Shown piece by piece: positions 10,082 to 21,174 of a stretch of DNA of 64,000 nucleotides. The notes under the pieces are model-generated. The model saw only the letters and a list, made by a program, of their open reading frames with translations, was not told the DNA's origin and searched no databases. Source of the DNA: Melastoma dodecandrum (lineage: Eukaryota > Streptophyta > Magnoliopsida > Myrtales > Melastomataceae); contig JARUPY010000189.1 of assembly GCA_029817715.1 (NCBI GenBank), positions 1-64,000 on the forward strand. Reading direction: 5' to 3'. Positions within the stretch are counted from its first letter, which is position 1; each line of letters starts with the position of its first letter. A program made the position numbers and the translations under genes.

Positions 10082-12053
10082 AAATATGAAAAGATTTTCT
10101 CACGAGGATATCATGAATACCTCAAATTATGTTTCGGGATCATCTTTGGCCAACATGTATCCTGAGAGCTCATCAAAAAGATCATTAGCAATGATAAAGA
10201 TTTCATGAGACACAAGGTAATCAAGCTTGTATGATTACGACATTTATGATTTCTCTCTAAAGACTTGCTTCTGAATGAGATAGAAGAAGGAGTTTTTGAT
10301 TCCTCACAGAGTTTATTCTTACTTCTGAAAAGTATCTAGGTGGATTTGTCGAATTCCTTTGACTTGGATACTCATGTACTAGTCGAAGGAGTCTTTGTCT
10401 AGGTTGTAAGGTGGCTTTGGCATAAGGCCTTTAGATTGGAGGTAAATTCGTTGTTTGAAAGAATGAGTCTAACAACCTCATTGGAAGCTACTTGACCGTA
10501 AAGCTTTCACCGTTCAAGCCAATTCGCCATCGTTCAGACAGCTCGCCAGTTTATGCATTCCGTTGGGGATGAATGATTGGCTTACTAGTAAGTGCTGATG
10601 ATCCGCTTTGGGAATATGACACCTTTGCTTTTACGACCGTCAATGTCGGCCCTGGTGCTTTATTATGCTCTTTTGACTTTCATCTTTACGCTTTGCTTTT
10701 GAAGAGTTTGGTCTTTGCGCTAATTCTGCTTTTTCTTTGTTGAATCGTGGGGTTTTGCACTGCTTTCTTTCTCTTGTCAGTTTATTGATATTCTCTTGGA
10801 GATGCTTTGGACTCCTTGGGAATTTGTATTTATTGTTGTAGAAATTTCATCCTTGGGGATGACTTAACTAGCAAGCTCGACTGTTGATGGTGCCTCTTCG
10901 CTTGAACCTTAAGGAAGTGTTGTCTCCATAGTCTGTTGTTTCCAATTTCTAACTACAAGACCTCCTTTAACCTCAATGTGAGGCGGTCTTTAGACTCTGT
11001 GGGAGTAGTGTATATAGAAACTTCAAATTTGGTTCGGAAAAAGGGTTACCAATGGTTGATGTTCTGTTTTTGGGGTAGAGAAGAAATGCTCGATTTCATC
11101 CTAGTTTGAGTATCCTTTGTCAAAGGATTCGTTGTCCTCCCGGATCTTTGCGTGTGAACCCTCATAGTGTTTGCACTCATCACTCAGGGGTAGGTGTTTA
11201 GGAGTAGGTTTGCCTTCTCTGTTCTCGCTCAGAAGCATTCTCTTTATCCAAAAATCTTTTCGAATTGTATGCAAATGGACACACAAATGCTTAAATAGGT
11301 TCAAGTACGCAAACCTCTTTGGAGACTTCATACTAAAGTGATGTTCTTGTGCAAGCTTCGCGAGGAAAGTGTTTGCACTTTCATGCCCCAGTCATGTTCT
11401 TAAAACGGCTTTCACAAGACCATCCACGACGTTGCCAGTAGTCTGTATCGTACTGTGCGGATGCCCAAGTGCCTACACAGTTGACAACGAACGGAATCGG
11501 AGTTAGCTCATATACTTCACCTCTTGTTTAGGTGAATAATAATAAAATATAGTATCCGTTGGGGAAATGAGATGGATATGTCCATCTTGATAATCGGTGT
11601 AACAGACGCCAATGTGGGAAAACGAAGGAATGACTCCGTCTGGGGAATGATAAGAAATCTTGTTAGAGAGTAGTGTAGATGACACTCCCTTTCGATATGA
11701 TCATCTTTAGTGACAACAAAGGCAATCTCGAAGCCTTGGCTCGAAATTTTCCACCCAACCGCCCGCGCCTTTGTCTGTAATGCAGGATGTTCATGTGCCT
11801 ACACTCGCCAAAGGGCGGATAACAAGTGAACTCATGTAACTTGTTTCTTTTAAAGTGAAGTTTGCTCATGTAACTTCATTTATGAAAGGCGAAGTAGAGT
11901 TTTGATACTTCCCTTTGTGTTTCGTCATTGCATCTTCGTCCGAAGGAATTAAAGGATTGACGAAACTGCCGCAAGCCTTTGGCTTGAAGCTTTGCCACCC
12001 TCGCCTTCGTCACAGGAGTTTTGTACCATTCGTGTGAGGAGCTCTTGTACCTT
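10082..12053 (-). other. 3' untranslated region of the Ogre-like element with degenerate repeats
   Basis: No coding frame is supported downstream of integrase. The part nearest integrase (about 11.3-12.05 kb) has repeated blocks such as CTCATGTAACTT and GAAGCTTTGCCACCC at irregular spacing. The same blocks occur in reverse complement in the internal regions at 48.7-50.7 and 56.8-58.8 kb. Variable tandem repeats in the 3' UTR are known for Tat-lineage elements. Confidence 0.65.
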
Positions 12054-13391
12054 TTAAGTGTAGTAACGTCGGAGAGCGTCCGCATTGATTGGTTGTGACA
12101 ATTCTCCTCCATCCATCTTTATTAGGATGGTCGCTCCACCGGAGAAAGCGTGTTTGACGACAAATGGTCCCTCGTAGTTAGGATCTTTGGCATTTGGAAG
12201 GATCCGTTTGAGGACGAGGTCTCCTGGTTTGTACTTGACCTCTTTGACCTTTTTGTTGAATGCCCTGGACATGCGTTGTTGATAACATTGCATGTGGTCG
12301 ATTGCGGCAAGTCGTTTCTCATCGATGAAGTCGAGGTGCGCGAGCTGGTGATTGGCCTTCTCTTCCTCGGTCATGTTGCTTTGGGACAAGATCCGAAGAG
12401 TAGGTAGCTTGACCTCAGCTGGAATAACTGCTTGAGCGCCATAAACAAGTTCAAAGGGAGTTGCCCCAATCGAAGTGCACATCATAGTCCGATAGGCGAG
12501 TAGTGCGAAAGGGAGCTTATCGTGCCAATTGCGATATGTGATCGCCGTCTTCTGAAGGATCCTTTTCATATTTTTGTTGGCGGCTTCGACTGCACCGTTC
12601 ATTTGTGGACGGTACGGTGAAGAATTCAGGTGTTTGATTCGAAATTCAGTGCATAGAGTATTCATTTGTTTGCCGTTGAAGTTTGTGCCGTTGTCGGTGA
12701 CGAGCAGTTCTAGAACTCTGTATCTGGCGATGATATTTGCTCGCGTGAAACGTATGATGTTATTCGCGGTGACTTCCTTGAAAGATTGTGCTTCGATCCA
12801 TTTAGTGAAGTAGTCGATGGCGACCAGTATGAACCGATGTCCGTTTGATGCCTTGGGATTAATCGGTCCGATGACGTCCATGCCCCACATTGAGAACGGC
12901 CACGGTTCGAACAGTGGGTAGAGCCTTGTTGGAGGGACGTGCACCTTGTTGCTGTAGATCTGACATTTGTGGTAGGTTTTGACGTATTTAATACAGTCGG
13001 CCTCGATTATGAGCCAATAGTATCCCTGACGCATGATCTTTTGAGCGAGAGCATAACCGTTCATGTGTGGTAAACAAACGCCCTCATAGACTTCGAAGAT
13101 AATGGCTTGAGCTTCTTGTTCGGTGACGCACCGCATGAGGGCTGTCGTGAATGACTTCTTGTAGAGCACGTCACCATTGAGGAAGTAGTTCCTAGCAATC
13201 CTCCGGATGAATTTCCGTTCCTTTCCTGTGCTGCCTTGGGGAAATGTGTTCGTCTCTAGGTAAGCTTTGATGTCTGTAAACCATGGTGGTGAGTCCCCAG
13301 GTTGGCAGGGCTCAACATGCATGCAACTTGGGTCTTCGGCGATGTCGATGCGAAGAGGCTCTATGTCCATTTCTCCTGCTAATGGAATCAT
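12054..13391 (-). CDS. Integrase (Ogre/Tat Gypsy Pol)
   Basis: The 445-residue open frame starts just after the end of the second RNase H and is the C-terminal part of Pol. An HHCC zinc-binding region (HMNGYALAQ then TYHKCQIY) is followed by the DDE core: WGMDVIGPI, LLVTDNGTNFNG and the glutamate in AVEAANKNMKR. YRPQMNGAVE and LLAYRTM are typical Gypsy integrase blocks, and a C-terminal PGDLVLKR domain follows. No chromodomain is seen, as expected for Tat elements. It is separated from the RT/RNase H frame by one in-frame TGA (near 13584) where relatives would continue, so Pol is broken in this copy. The protein would act in the pre-integration complex. Confidence 0.9.
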   Translation of the reverse strand: MIPLAGEMDIEPLRIDIAEDPSCMHVEPCQPGDSPPWFTDIKAYLETNTFPQGSTGKERKFIRRIARNYFLNGDVLYKKSFTTALMRCVTEQEAQAIIFEVYEGVCLPHMNGYALAQKIMRQGYYWLIIEADCIKYVKTYHKCQIYSNKVHVPPTRLYPLFEPWPFSMWGMDVIGPINPKASNGHRFILVAIDYFTKWIEAQSFKEVTANNIIRFTRANIIARYRVLELLVTDNGTNFNGKQMNTLCTEFRIKHLNSSPYRPQMNGAVEAANKNMKRILQKTAITYRNWHDKLPFALLAYRTMMCTSIGATPFELVYGAQAVIPAEVKLPTLRILSQSNMTEEEKANHQLAHLDFIDEKRLAAIDHMQCYQQRMSRAFNKKVKEVKYKPGDLVLKRILPNAKDPNYEGPFVVKHAFSGGATILIKMDGGELSQPINADALRRYYT

Positions 13392-13583
13392 TGATGCAAG
13401 AACAGCAAGAGCGTCAGCGAAACGATTATCTGCCCGTGGGAGGTAATTGAACTCAATATCGACGAATTGGCGGACTAGTGTTTGTAGGTAGTCCTGATAT
13501 GGGATGAGCTTTGGGTCCCGTGTGCGCCATGCCCCGTTTGTTTGGGAGATGATGAGTGCTGAATCTCCATGAACGTCGAGAAA

Positions 13584-15485
13584 TCAGACTCGCATGTCGA
13601 GTGCACGTAATAGGCCAATGATGTATGCTTCGTATTCAGCGATGTTGTATGTGCAGGGGAAAGTGACTTTAGCAGCTGTTGGATAGTATTGTCCGTCTGG
13701 GGATATCACTACTGCTCCGATGCCTGAATCGGAAGAGTTGACAGCGCCGTCAAAATACATTGTCCATCTTTGTTGTGACTCGGTAAGGAAAATGTTTCGG
13801 TCTGGCAATTTGATTTCCAAAGGCGAATTGTCTGTCCCTGGATATTCCGCAATGTGATCAGCGATTGTTCTTCCTTTGATTGACTTTGTTGAGTGAAATC
13901 TGATGTCGAATTCAGCTAGCTGCAACTGCCATTTAGAGACTCTTCCGATTAGTGTTGGCTTGTTGAAGAGATAATTGAGGGGATCGCTCTCGGAAACTAA
14001 TAAAATCTCGTAATGGAGGGTGTATTGCCGGAGTTGATGTAGCACCCAAACGAGTGCGCAACAGGTACGTTCTGACACCGTGTACCGAGACTCGCAATCC
14101 GTGAATTTCTTGCTTAGGTAATACACCGCGTGTTCCTTTGTGCCTGGCAGTTGTTGGGCAAGCATAGGTCCAAATGACTCTTCTAGAACTGTGAGGTAGA
14201 GCGTGAGAGGGTGCCCCGGCTTTGGCGGGATGAGAACGGGTGGTTCTGTTAGGTAGGCCTTTATCTGTTCAAACGCAGTTTTGCAGTCATCATCCCAATC
14301 GAACTTGACATCTTTCCTTAGTTTCTTGAACAACGGTTTGCACGTATCTGCTAAGTTGGAGATGAACCTTCCAATGTAGTTGACGCGACCCATGAAGCCC
14401 CGAATCTCCTTAACTAACTTTGGTTCTGGGAGATCGCGAATTGCCTTGATTTTGTCGGGGTCGATTTCAATGCCTTTGCTGCTGACAACGAACCCTAGAA
14501 GTTTGCCTGACGTTGCCCCAAAGACGCACTTGGCCGGATTGAGACGAAGCTTGTACTTGCGAAGTCGTTCAAATAACTTGTGGAGAACAACAGTGTGGTC
14601 TTCTTCTGCTCTGGATTTGGCGATCATGTCGTCGACGTAGACCTCAAGCTCACGATGCATCATGTCATGGAATAGCACTACCATTGCGCGTTGATAAGTT
14701 GCCCTGGCATTCTTGAGTCCGAAAGGCATGACTCGGTAACAGAATGTGCCCCATGGTGTTGTGAAAGTCGTTTTCTCCTTGTCTTCTTCAGCCATACGTA
14801 TTCGGTTATACCCAGAAAATCCATCCATGAAAGAAAACCTGTTAAAACCAGCGGTATTGTCCACTAGCAGGTCGATATGCGGCAGAGGGAAGTCGTCTTT
14901 GGGACTCGCTTTGTTAAGGTCGCGGTAATCGACGCGGACTCGGACCTTCCCGTTTTTCTTGATGACGGGGACGATGTTGGCGACCCATTGTGGGTACTTG
15001 GCTACCTCGATGAAGTTGACTTTGAGGAGTTTATCGACCTCTTCCTTGATCGCAAGAGCTAGCTCGGGTTTGTACCGGCGTTGTTTTTGCTTAGTAGGAC
15101 GAATTAGTGGATCAGTGGGGATTTTGTGCTCCACTATCTCCGGGTCTAGTCCTGGCATATCCGCATATGTCCAAGCGAAGATATTTGAAAATTCCCTGAG
15201 TAGGTTGACGATACTTTCGGCCTCATTTATTGGGAGATCAACCCCAATGTGTAGCTCTTTGGGCTCATCATCCGTTTCGATGTTGATTGTTTTGGGTTCT
15301 TGTAATGTTATCTCCTTTGGTTCCTCATGTCGTTGGAGACCTAGCTCGAGACTATGGTAGCCGTCGAGGGATCTCGGGTTATCTATGATCACTCCGTCAT
15401 GTTCTGGGGCATTTTCAGGTATGTCTGAAGCGCCGTTCCTACATGTAAGAAACAAGTCAAGGTCGTAGTTGTAGCTGAATTGCAT
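13584..15485 (-). CDS. Reverse transcriptase and dual RNase H (Ogre/Tat Gypsy Pol)
   Basis: 633 codons. The RT has KNGKVRVRVDYRDLN, FMDGFSGYNRI, PFGLKNARATYQ and the catalytic YVDDM. A Gypsy-type RNase H follows (VLEESFGPMLAQQ, YTVSERTCCALVW). Then comes a second, archaeal-like RNase H beginning MYFDGAVNSSDSGIGAVV and reaching EYEAYIIGLLRA before an in-frame TGA. Two successive RNase H domains are an established trait of Tat-lineage elements. The remaining second-RNase H residues are readable in frame beyond the stop up to integrase. The replaced codon is consistent with CGA to TGA, a C-to-T change in a CpG. Confidence 0.9.
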   Translation of the reverse strand: MQFSYNYDLDLFLTCRNGASDIPENAPEHDGVIIDNPRSLDGYHSLELGLQRHEEPKEITLQEPKTINIETDDEPKELHIGVDLPINEAESIVNLLREFSNIFAWTYADMPGLDPEIVEHKIPTDPLIRPTKQKQRRYKPELALAIKEEVDKLLKVNFIEVAKYPQWVANIVPVIKKNGKVRVRVDYRDLNKASPKDDFPLPHIDLLVDNTAGFNRFSFMDGFSGYNRIRMAEEDKEKTTFTTPWGTFCYRVMPFGLKNARATYQRAMVVLFHDMMHRELEVYVDDMIAKSRAEEDHTVVLHKLFERLRKYKLRLNPAKCVFGATSGKLLGFVVSSKGIEIDPDKIKAIRDLPEPKLVKEIRGFMGRVNYIGRFISNLADTCKPLFKKLRKDVKFDWDDDCKTAFEQIKAYLTEPPVLIPPKPGHPLTLYLTVLEESFGPMLAQQLPGTKEHAVYYLSKKFTDCESRYTVSERTCCALVWVLHQLRQYTLHYEILLVSESDPLNYLFNKPTLIGRVSKWQLQLAEFDIRFHSTKSIKGRTIADHIAEYPGTDNSPLEIKLPDRNIFLTESQQRWTMYFDGAVNSSDSGIGAVVISPDGQYYPTAAKVTFPCTYNIAEYEAYIIGLLRALDMRV

Positions 15486-15746
15486 GAAATTTGAAGTTTT
15501 ATACGACGTGACAACTATGATAAGTCAAATGTTCTAAAATAAAAATAAAACGTTGTGGGATCAGGCCTCAGCGGGGCCCTCATTATTTCATCAGATTCGC
15601 CCTTTATCATCAGCGTCCCGATCCCACAGACACTAACTAGAGTCGCGTTACATACGAACAAACTTGCTAGTCCGCGACCATAATGTAGCAAGGTAATTTA
15701 TTTTAGACTCAATTATTCTAAGTGCAAAAAGTAAAGTTGGAAAGGT
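15486..15746 (-). other. Probable Ogre-type intron between protease/G-patch and RT
   Basis: A roughly 260-bp non-coding gap separates the G-patch frame from the RT frame. The upstream coding ends PLEG followed by GTGAAC, a usable donor. The downstream frame starts just before an acceptor-like TTCAG/CTACAACTAC at about 15470. Ogre elements are known to carry an intron here. Splicing is inferred only. Confidence 0.5.
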
Positions 15747-17525
15747 TCACCCTTCGAGCGGCATGTCTAACTCAGTTGGGTTCGACGCTTCCATCATGTT
15801 GATTTCTTCTTCGGGCTCTTGTGCCTCAATCTTCATACCCTCCATCTGCTCGGAGAGGATCTCTCCTTCCATTGTCGTTGCTGACGAACGAACAAAAGGG
15901 ATAACTGACTTGCCTCCAGCGCGCATGTCCTGGATTGTTGGTTTAGGCCTTCGCGGTTCGTTGCCTTTGGATCCGAGAGCGCGTGTCCCCAACTGGGTAG
16001 GTATGTCGATCGGATGTCGGATGCCTTGCCCTTGAGCTCCGAGTCCTTGACCAGGCTGGTATCCGAATCTGATGAACTGTCGAGCAGCACTGCGGTTGCC
16101 CCGACCCATTAGGGGATCTGACCTGAAGTCCCTCCTGACCATGTTCACCATCTCGAACGCCTGAGCTATCGATGGTTCGCCAACTGGTTCACCGACGTAA
16201 GGCATGTCAATTTCATGGCATAACTCCATGGTATACTCCCCTTTGACTGTGATGAGCTTGCCATCTGAAGGAAAACGGACCATCTGGTGTAGAGTCGAAG
16301 GGATTGTCCCGGCTTGATGGATCTATGGACGTCCTAACAGCATGTTGAAGGACCCGGCAGTCTCAAGAATTTGGAATGCGAAGGAGAAGAGAGTAGGCCC
16401 CACTTTGATCTCTAGGGTCACCTCGCCGTGGGCCTGACGCTTTGCGCCGTCAAAAGCTCGAATGGTCAGGCTGGAAGGTGGGAGTTTCTCCGTGTTGATA
16501 CCGAGCTTATGAGCCACATCGAGTGGGATGATGTTGACTCCGGACCCTCCGTCGATGAGTACCTTGGAAACAATAGTATCACGGCATTTGAGCGTGATGA
16601 ATAAAGCGCTATTGTGGTCCCGTCCTCCTTTAGGGAGATCATCTTCTGAGAAGGTAATGGCATTGTTTGCCAGCATGCCGTTCATGTACGAGTCCAGCGC
16701 GTTGACCTCAATCTCCTCCGGTACATGTACCTCAGCCAAAAATTTTTCCAACATCTCCCTGTACTTGTCAGAAGAATGGATCAAATCGAAGAGGGAGATA
16801 TGGGCGGGTTGCTTCTTCAGTTGCTCGACAATGTTGTAGTCGCTTTCTTTCACCGAGTAGATCACCTTGCGAATTTGTTCGTTCGACGGCCCCTTGGGCT
16901 TTGAAGACTCAGGCTGCAGTTGGGGCTCTGGAGCCGGCACCACTCTTCCTGAACGGGTGATGAGCTCGACTTCTGGGCTGGGTGTCATGCTACTTGGACC
17001 AATTACAATTGGACTCCTTGATTCCATCTGTATCAGTGCAGGTGCTTGTGGTGGCATCTCCGGTTGCGCTGGACCCAATGGGATGTAGACATATGGTACT
17101 CGAGGGAGTACTTGGGGGAAGATGTCCGGTATAGCGGCATGCATCTGTAGAGGGTGTGTACCTCCTCCGTAGGATCCATGTCCACGTCCACGTCCTCGGC
17201 CTCGGCCTCGTCCTCGACCACGATTGAACTCGATCATGTTGACATATGCTTCTCCTTCAGACTCATGAGTCCTGACCTCCGTATCATTCACCTTCTCGAA
17301 ATCACACTTCTTTTGCTTTCTCGGAGGTTGTACTTCAGTTCTAGGATGAACAATTGGAACCCGGAAATGCGATTTATTGGCATGTCTAATATATGCCGGC
17401 ATGAGATTCAGGGGTACAGCCACATTGGGTGGTATATGGTGAGTGCGCATGCGAGGTCGGCGTCTCCAACTTCGTCCTTGATTGACCTCAGTTACATTGG
17501 CATGTTCAGTGATCTCTTGCTCCAC
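15747..17525 (-). pseudogene. Aspartic protease and G-patch region of the Ogre-like element
   Basis: It begins directly after the Gag stop and in the same frame. 16323-17525 holds a Gly/Arg-rich stretch (repeats near 17180-17220) and the protease: VLIDGGSGVNIIPLDVAHKLG as active-site block, then FNMLLGRP. A TAG follows GRP where relatives have Trp, and the frame continues (IHQAGTIPSTLHQM) into 15747-16283, which contains the G-patch-like FGYQPGQGLGAQGQG. G-patch domains after protease are known in plant Gypsy polyproteins. A single nonsense change therefore splits this unit. Confidence 0.8.
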
Positions 17526-19805
17526 CTAATGTAAATGCACCTCTTCTTCATGATCAGTCAGCGGTGCGAAGGGGTTTGCCCCGACATAGTTGACGTGCTC
17601 GGGCAATGGGTTGCTCATGACATTTGGAGTTGTGGCCGGTGTTGCGAACGTGATGACGCCGTCGTCCAACAAGTTCTGAATTTTAAACTTGAGCGCGATG
17701 CAGTCCTTGGTGTCGTGCCCCAGTGCTCCAGAGTGATATTGACAACTCGCCTTGGGGTTGTAGCCGAAAGAGGAAGGGTTGGTCGATTTAGGGTCTACGG
17801 GTGAGATGAAGCCCATGTCTCTCAGCCGGGTGAACATTACATCTAATGGGTCGGGAGTCGGAACTAGGTCCTCCAATCTGCGTCGGGGACGCTCTTGCCG
17901 TGCAGGCCTTGGCTGCTGGTGCATCATCACGGGAGCGGTCGGTCTAGAATTGGCTACCACAGGCACATGGGGTCTAAAGGTAACTGCGGCGTATGACCTT
18001 GGCGCATATGAAGTCGGCGGTACCGCTGCCTTATTGTGCTCTGCAGCTGCGACGAGCTCCTTGGGCTTTGGTTTGACGGCTGGCTTTACTGAAGGGGGAG
18101 GAATTAGCCCATCCCGGCTTGCCCCATCGAGTTTATCGGCATTGATGACCGCTTGGGCGAAGGTTGTGATGGTCTGACCAATCATGTATGGTAAATACTC
18201 GCGCGGGAGGAGTTGGAAGAACTCATCTATCAGCTCTTTTTCTTTCAAAGCTGGTTTAATCTGTGAAGCCACCTCCCTGAACCGATAAGCAAATTGTTTG
18301 ATGTCCTCGGAGCGGTACCTTCTCAGTTTCCGCAAGTCTGATATCGTGGATGCCATTTCTACATTGAAACTATAGTAATTGAGAAAGTCGAGGGCTAACT
18401 CCTTGAAAGTTGTGTACTGGCTTACATCCTTGGTGTAATACCAGTGCAACGCCGACTCCGCTAAGCTCTCTTGGAACATGGCGGTGCGAAACTTATCATC
18501 TACCGGGTATACAGCCATCTTGTGGCAAAAGTGCTTCAAATGTAACTCCGGGCAACCATTACCTCGAAACTTCTCAAATTCAGGCATTTTAAACTTCGGC
18601 GAGACTTGAATCTGGGGGACATGGTAGTTGGCATATTCCCAGTTGTGAGCCTGGTGCCGTTGAATGGCATTGAGGCATTCCTCCATTCTCGCCATACGAC
18701 GCGCCTCCTCTTCTTGTATCGTGGCAATCTTAGCTTTGAGCCTTGTCTCAAAAGCATTGGCCTGATGTTGTTCACCAAATAACTGATCGATAATGGCCGC
18801 ATTACGACTTGTCGGGTTTGGCACAGTTGATTCAACATGTGGAGCCTGGGGTACTGGAAAGCCGGCAGTTGTAGGGGCGGCAGGAAAATAGGGAGATGGC
18901 CCAAGTGGTGCTGATTGATAGGGATTTGGCCCTGGTGCGAAAGGTTGAGGGTAGTATGGTGGGAGATATAGTGGTGTTGTGGTTGACGAAAAAAGCGTTC
19001 CACGCATGTGTGGGTTATAAAAAGGTGCTGCTATACTTGCGGAGATAGCGGATCCAGGGATAACATGATTATGGGGGAATGGAGGGCTTGATGAAGCGAT
19101 TAGGCCTGGTTGAATATGTGGGAAGTAAGGTGACATTGTAGATATGGTGGATCCAGGCATGATAGGTGGAAGATGGGGGTTTTGTGGGACAATAGAAACG
19201 GCAGGTGTAGTCGTTGGTTGCCGCTGGAGGAACTCAGCCATCATCAATTTGAGAGATGACAGCTCGGTTGTGAGGGTTTCGACCTTAACTCCCATGGAAG
19301 TATCGTTGGCGCTTTGGGCCGCCTCAGACGTGTTGAGGTTGAGTGGTGATACCACTGGTGGAACAGTTGATGAATCAATTGCCGGCATCGTGAAAGCCGT
19401 CAGAGGCGGGATGAAAGCTGGAGCACTGACCCCAGCTGTGGACGGCCCAACGGTGAAGACAGGGGCTCTAGGAAATAGCTCGGTGAGAACGGGGGACCTA
19501 GCCAGAGGCGAAACCGGTACTGATGTTTGAACCGATCCCGCGGTAGTGACAGTCAAGACAGCAGCAGGAGCAGTTGGAATAGCCTCAGCGGTCACGAGAG
19601 AGTTACTAATGGCGGAAGTAGTTGAAGAAGTGGAGGTGCGGCTTGGAGCGATGGCGGCCATAGCTTCTCGGGTGGAGCGGGTTCTCGGACGTTTTCTTTG
19701 CGGATCAATCTTGGCCGTTCGGTACCTTGGGAGGAAGAAAAGAGTTGAATCAATATTGAGCAATGTGATACTTTGGATGCATGATATGTAGTGATGCATG
19801 GTCAT
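17526..19805 (-). CDS. Gag polyprotein of the Ogre-like element
   Basis: 759 codons from the longest frame; an internal Met at about 19661 (MAAIAPS) is a more likely start. The N-terminal half is Ser/Thr/Pro-rich and low complexity. The retrotransposon Gag core lies around residues 395-540, with FKMPEFEKFRGNGCPELHL, SALHWYYTKD, FRYRFREV-type and RDGLIPPPS blocks. A zinc-knuckle-like CQYHSGALGHDTKDC sits near residue 705. It ends at TAG directly before the protease frame, same frame and no spacer, which may be a read-through stop or a CAG-to-TAG mutation. Confidence 0.85.
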   Translation of the reverse strand: MTMHHYISCIQSITLLNIDSTLFFLPRYRTAKIDPQRKRPRTRSTREAMAAIAPSRTSTSSTTSAISNSLVTAEAIPTAPAAVLTVTTAGSVQTSVPVSPLARSPVLTELFPRAPVFTVGPSTAGVSAPAFIPPLTAFTMPAIDSSTVPPVVSPLNLNTSEAAQSANDTSMGVKVETLTTELSSLKLMMAEFLQRQPTTTPAVSIVPQNPHLPPIMPGSTISTMSPYFPHIQPGLIASSSPPFPHNHVIPGSAISASIAAPFYNPHMRGTLFSSTTTPLYLPPYYPQPFAPGPNPYQSAPLGPSPYFPAAPTTAGFPVPQAPHVESTVPNPTSRNAAIIDQLFGEQHQANAFETRLKAKIATIQEEEARRMARMEECLNAIQRHQAHNWEYANYHVPQIQVSPKFKMPEFEKFRGNGCPELHLKHFCHKMAVYPVDDKFRTAMFQESLAESALHWYYTKDVSQYTTFKELALDFLNYYSFNVEMASTISDLRKLRRYRSEDIKQFAYRFREVASQIKPALKEKELIDEFFQLLPREYLPYMIGQTITTFAQAVINADKLDGASRDGLIPPPSVKPAVKPKPKELVAAAEHNKAAVPPTSYAPRSYAAVTFRPHVPVVANSRPTAPVMMHQQPRPARQERPRRRLEDLVPTPDPLDVMFTRLRDMGFISPVDPKSTNPSSFGYNPKASCQYHSGALGHDTKDCIALKFKIQNLLDDGVITFATPATTPNVMSNPLPEHVNYVGANPFAPLTDHEEEVHLH

Positions 19806-19970
19806 GTCTAATGCAAGGATTGGATTGTATTTACAATGAATTCAATCCAAGAGAAAGAAAGTAAGTCAGCGAAACGTCGTCTAAACTGAAGTTTATTACA
19901 AATAGTATTAAAAAGTTTGACAAATAAAAGATGAAATGGGATTTCAAGCTCGTTAAAATAAAGTCGATCT

Positions 19971-21144
19971 TCAAATGCGATCCCACGGAGTGATGCGCTT
20001 CTTTTGGAAACGGGCTGACTGGGTGTCGATGTCCTTCTGATGTTTTGGGGGAAGGTCGAACTCTTTCTCTGTGAGAGTCATCCACACGCGTGCGAAGTGT
20101 GTCGTTGCTCGCCGAATTACGCCCCTTGGTGGTGGGCTATCTAGGTCGATCGGATCAAATGGTTTAGTTGGCGCTGCTCTGATCCGCGGAATTCCTCCGA
20201 ACTGGTGCATAACCCGTGCCGGACAGTAGTAAGACGTCCCGGTGATCCCGACGATTGGGATGTAATCTCCATCCAGGGAACTTATGATGGCCCAGTCCAC
20301 GTCGAAGCATTTGGCCATCTGGTAGAAGTCCTCTGGCTCCAGAGACCGGAAGAGAGCTCGGACACCAGCAAAGGTACGAGTCGGAAGGCGAGCACGTCCT
20401 GATATGCGGTCAAGTAGATCTGGAAATTGTTCTCGTCTGAACGATTCTCCGGTGATGCCGACGTGGATATAGAACCAAGCCTGGAGCAGTGTCGGGCTGA
20501 ACGTAAACTTGTGATTTTGCACACCCTCTCTAGCTCGGCGCGCAATCCGGGTGAGGCTGTAATTTGTTTCACCGACCAGGTTGGGAAGAAAAGGCCTTCC
20601 TTCGATGATTGCTTTTGTCAGGTAGACTGTTCTCTTGTTGAGCAATGCCTCACTGTACGGGTAGAGTATCGTCCCTGTGAATAAGAGGATAAATGCCCTC
20701 GCTGATCCTTGACCGTCTCCCATGTGTGGCTCATACGGCGTGTTGCGTAACTCGAAGAGCCTGTTGACGTTGATGTGTCCTTCCACGGTAAACAAGCTGG
20801 GTACAACTGCTGGAGAGATTTGAAGAAGGCGAGCTATGTAATTTCTTGGCTTATCGTCATAGGGTAGGGGGAGGATTCCCGAGTAAGGAGGCAGTGCAGA
20901 CAGATCCCCATATTCTTCGTGTCGGCGTTAGTTCCAAAGTGCCAAATCTGAAAGTATAGCTCTCGGGATCCCAGCGAGCGACGAGATGCTGAAGCAAGAA
21001 CCAGTCGACTTCCATGCGGATGAGGTGAAAGAGACCTCCAAGCTTTTGTTGCACGAACTCCCTTTCTGAGGGTCTGAGCACATCGAGCCACCGTCGAAGC
21101 AAATCCGTAGATGGAATCCCCTTGCGTAGCGCTATTGACTCCAT
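19971..21144 (-). pseudogene. Ogre ORF1 (DUF7745 / plant-mobile-domain-like protein)
   Basis: An extra ORF upstream of gag. The N-terminal part (20857-21144) shows REFVQQKLGGLFHLIRMEVD, RWDPESYTFRFGTLELTPT, the block seen in DUF7745 proteins carried by Ogre-type elements. After TPT the frame slips by what looks like a 2-nt loss near 20925. It continues as EEYGDLSALPPYSG, then NYIARLLQISP, and into the 274-codon frame ending 19971 (INVNRLFELR, FLPNLVGETNYSLTRIARRA, HQFGGIPRIR). The function of ORF1 is unknown. One frameshift inactivates this copy. Confidence 0.75.
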
Positions 21145-21174
21145 GAGATGAACCTACAAGCTTGAACGTCATTC

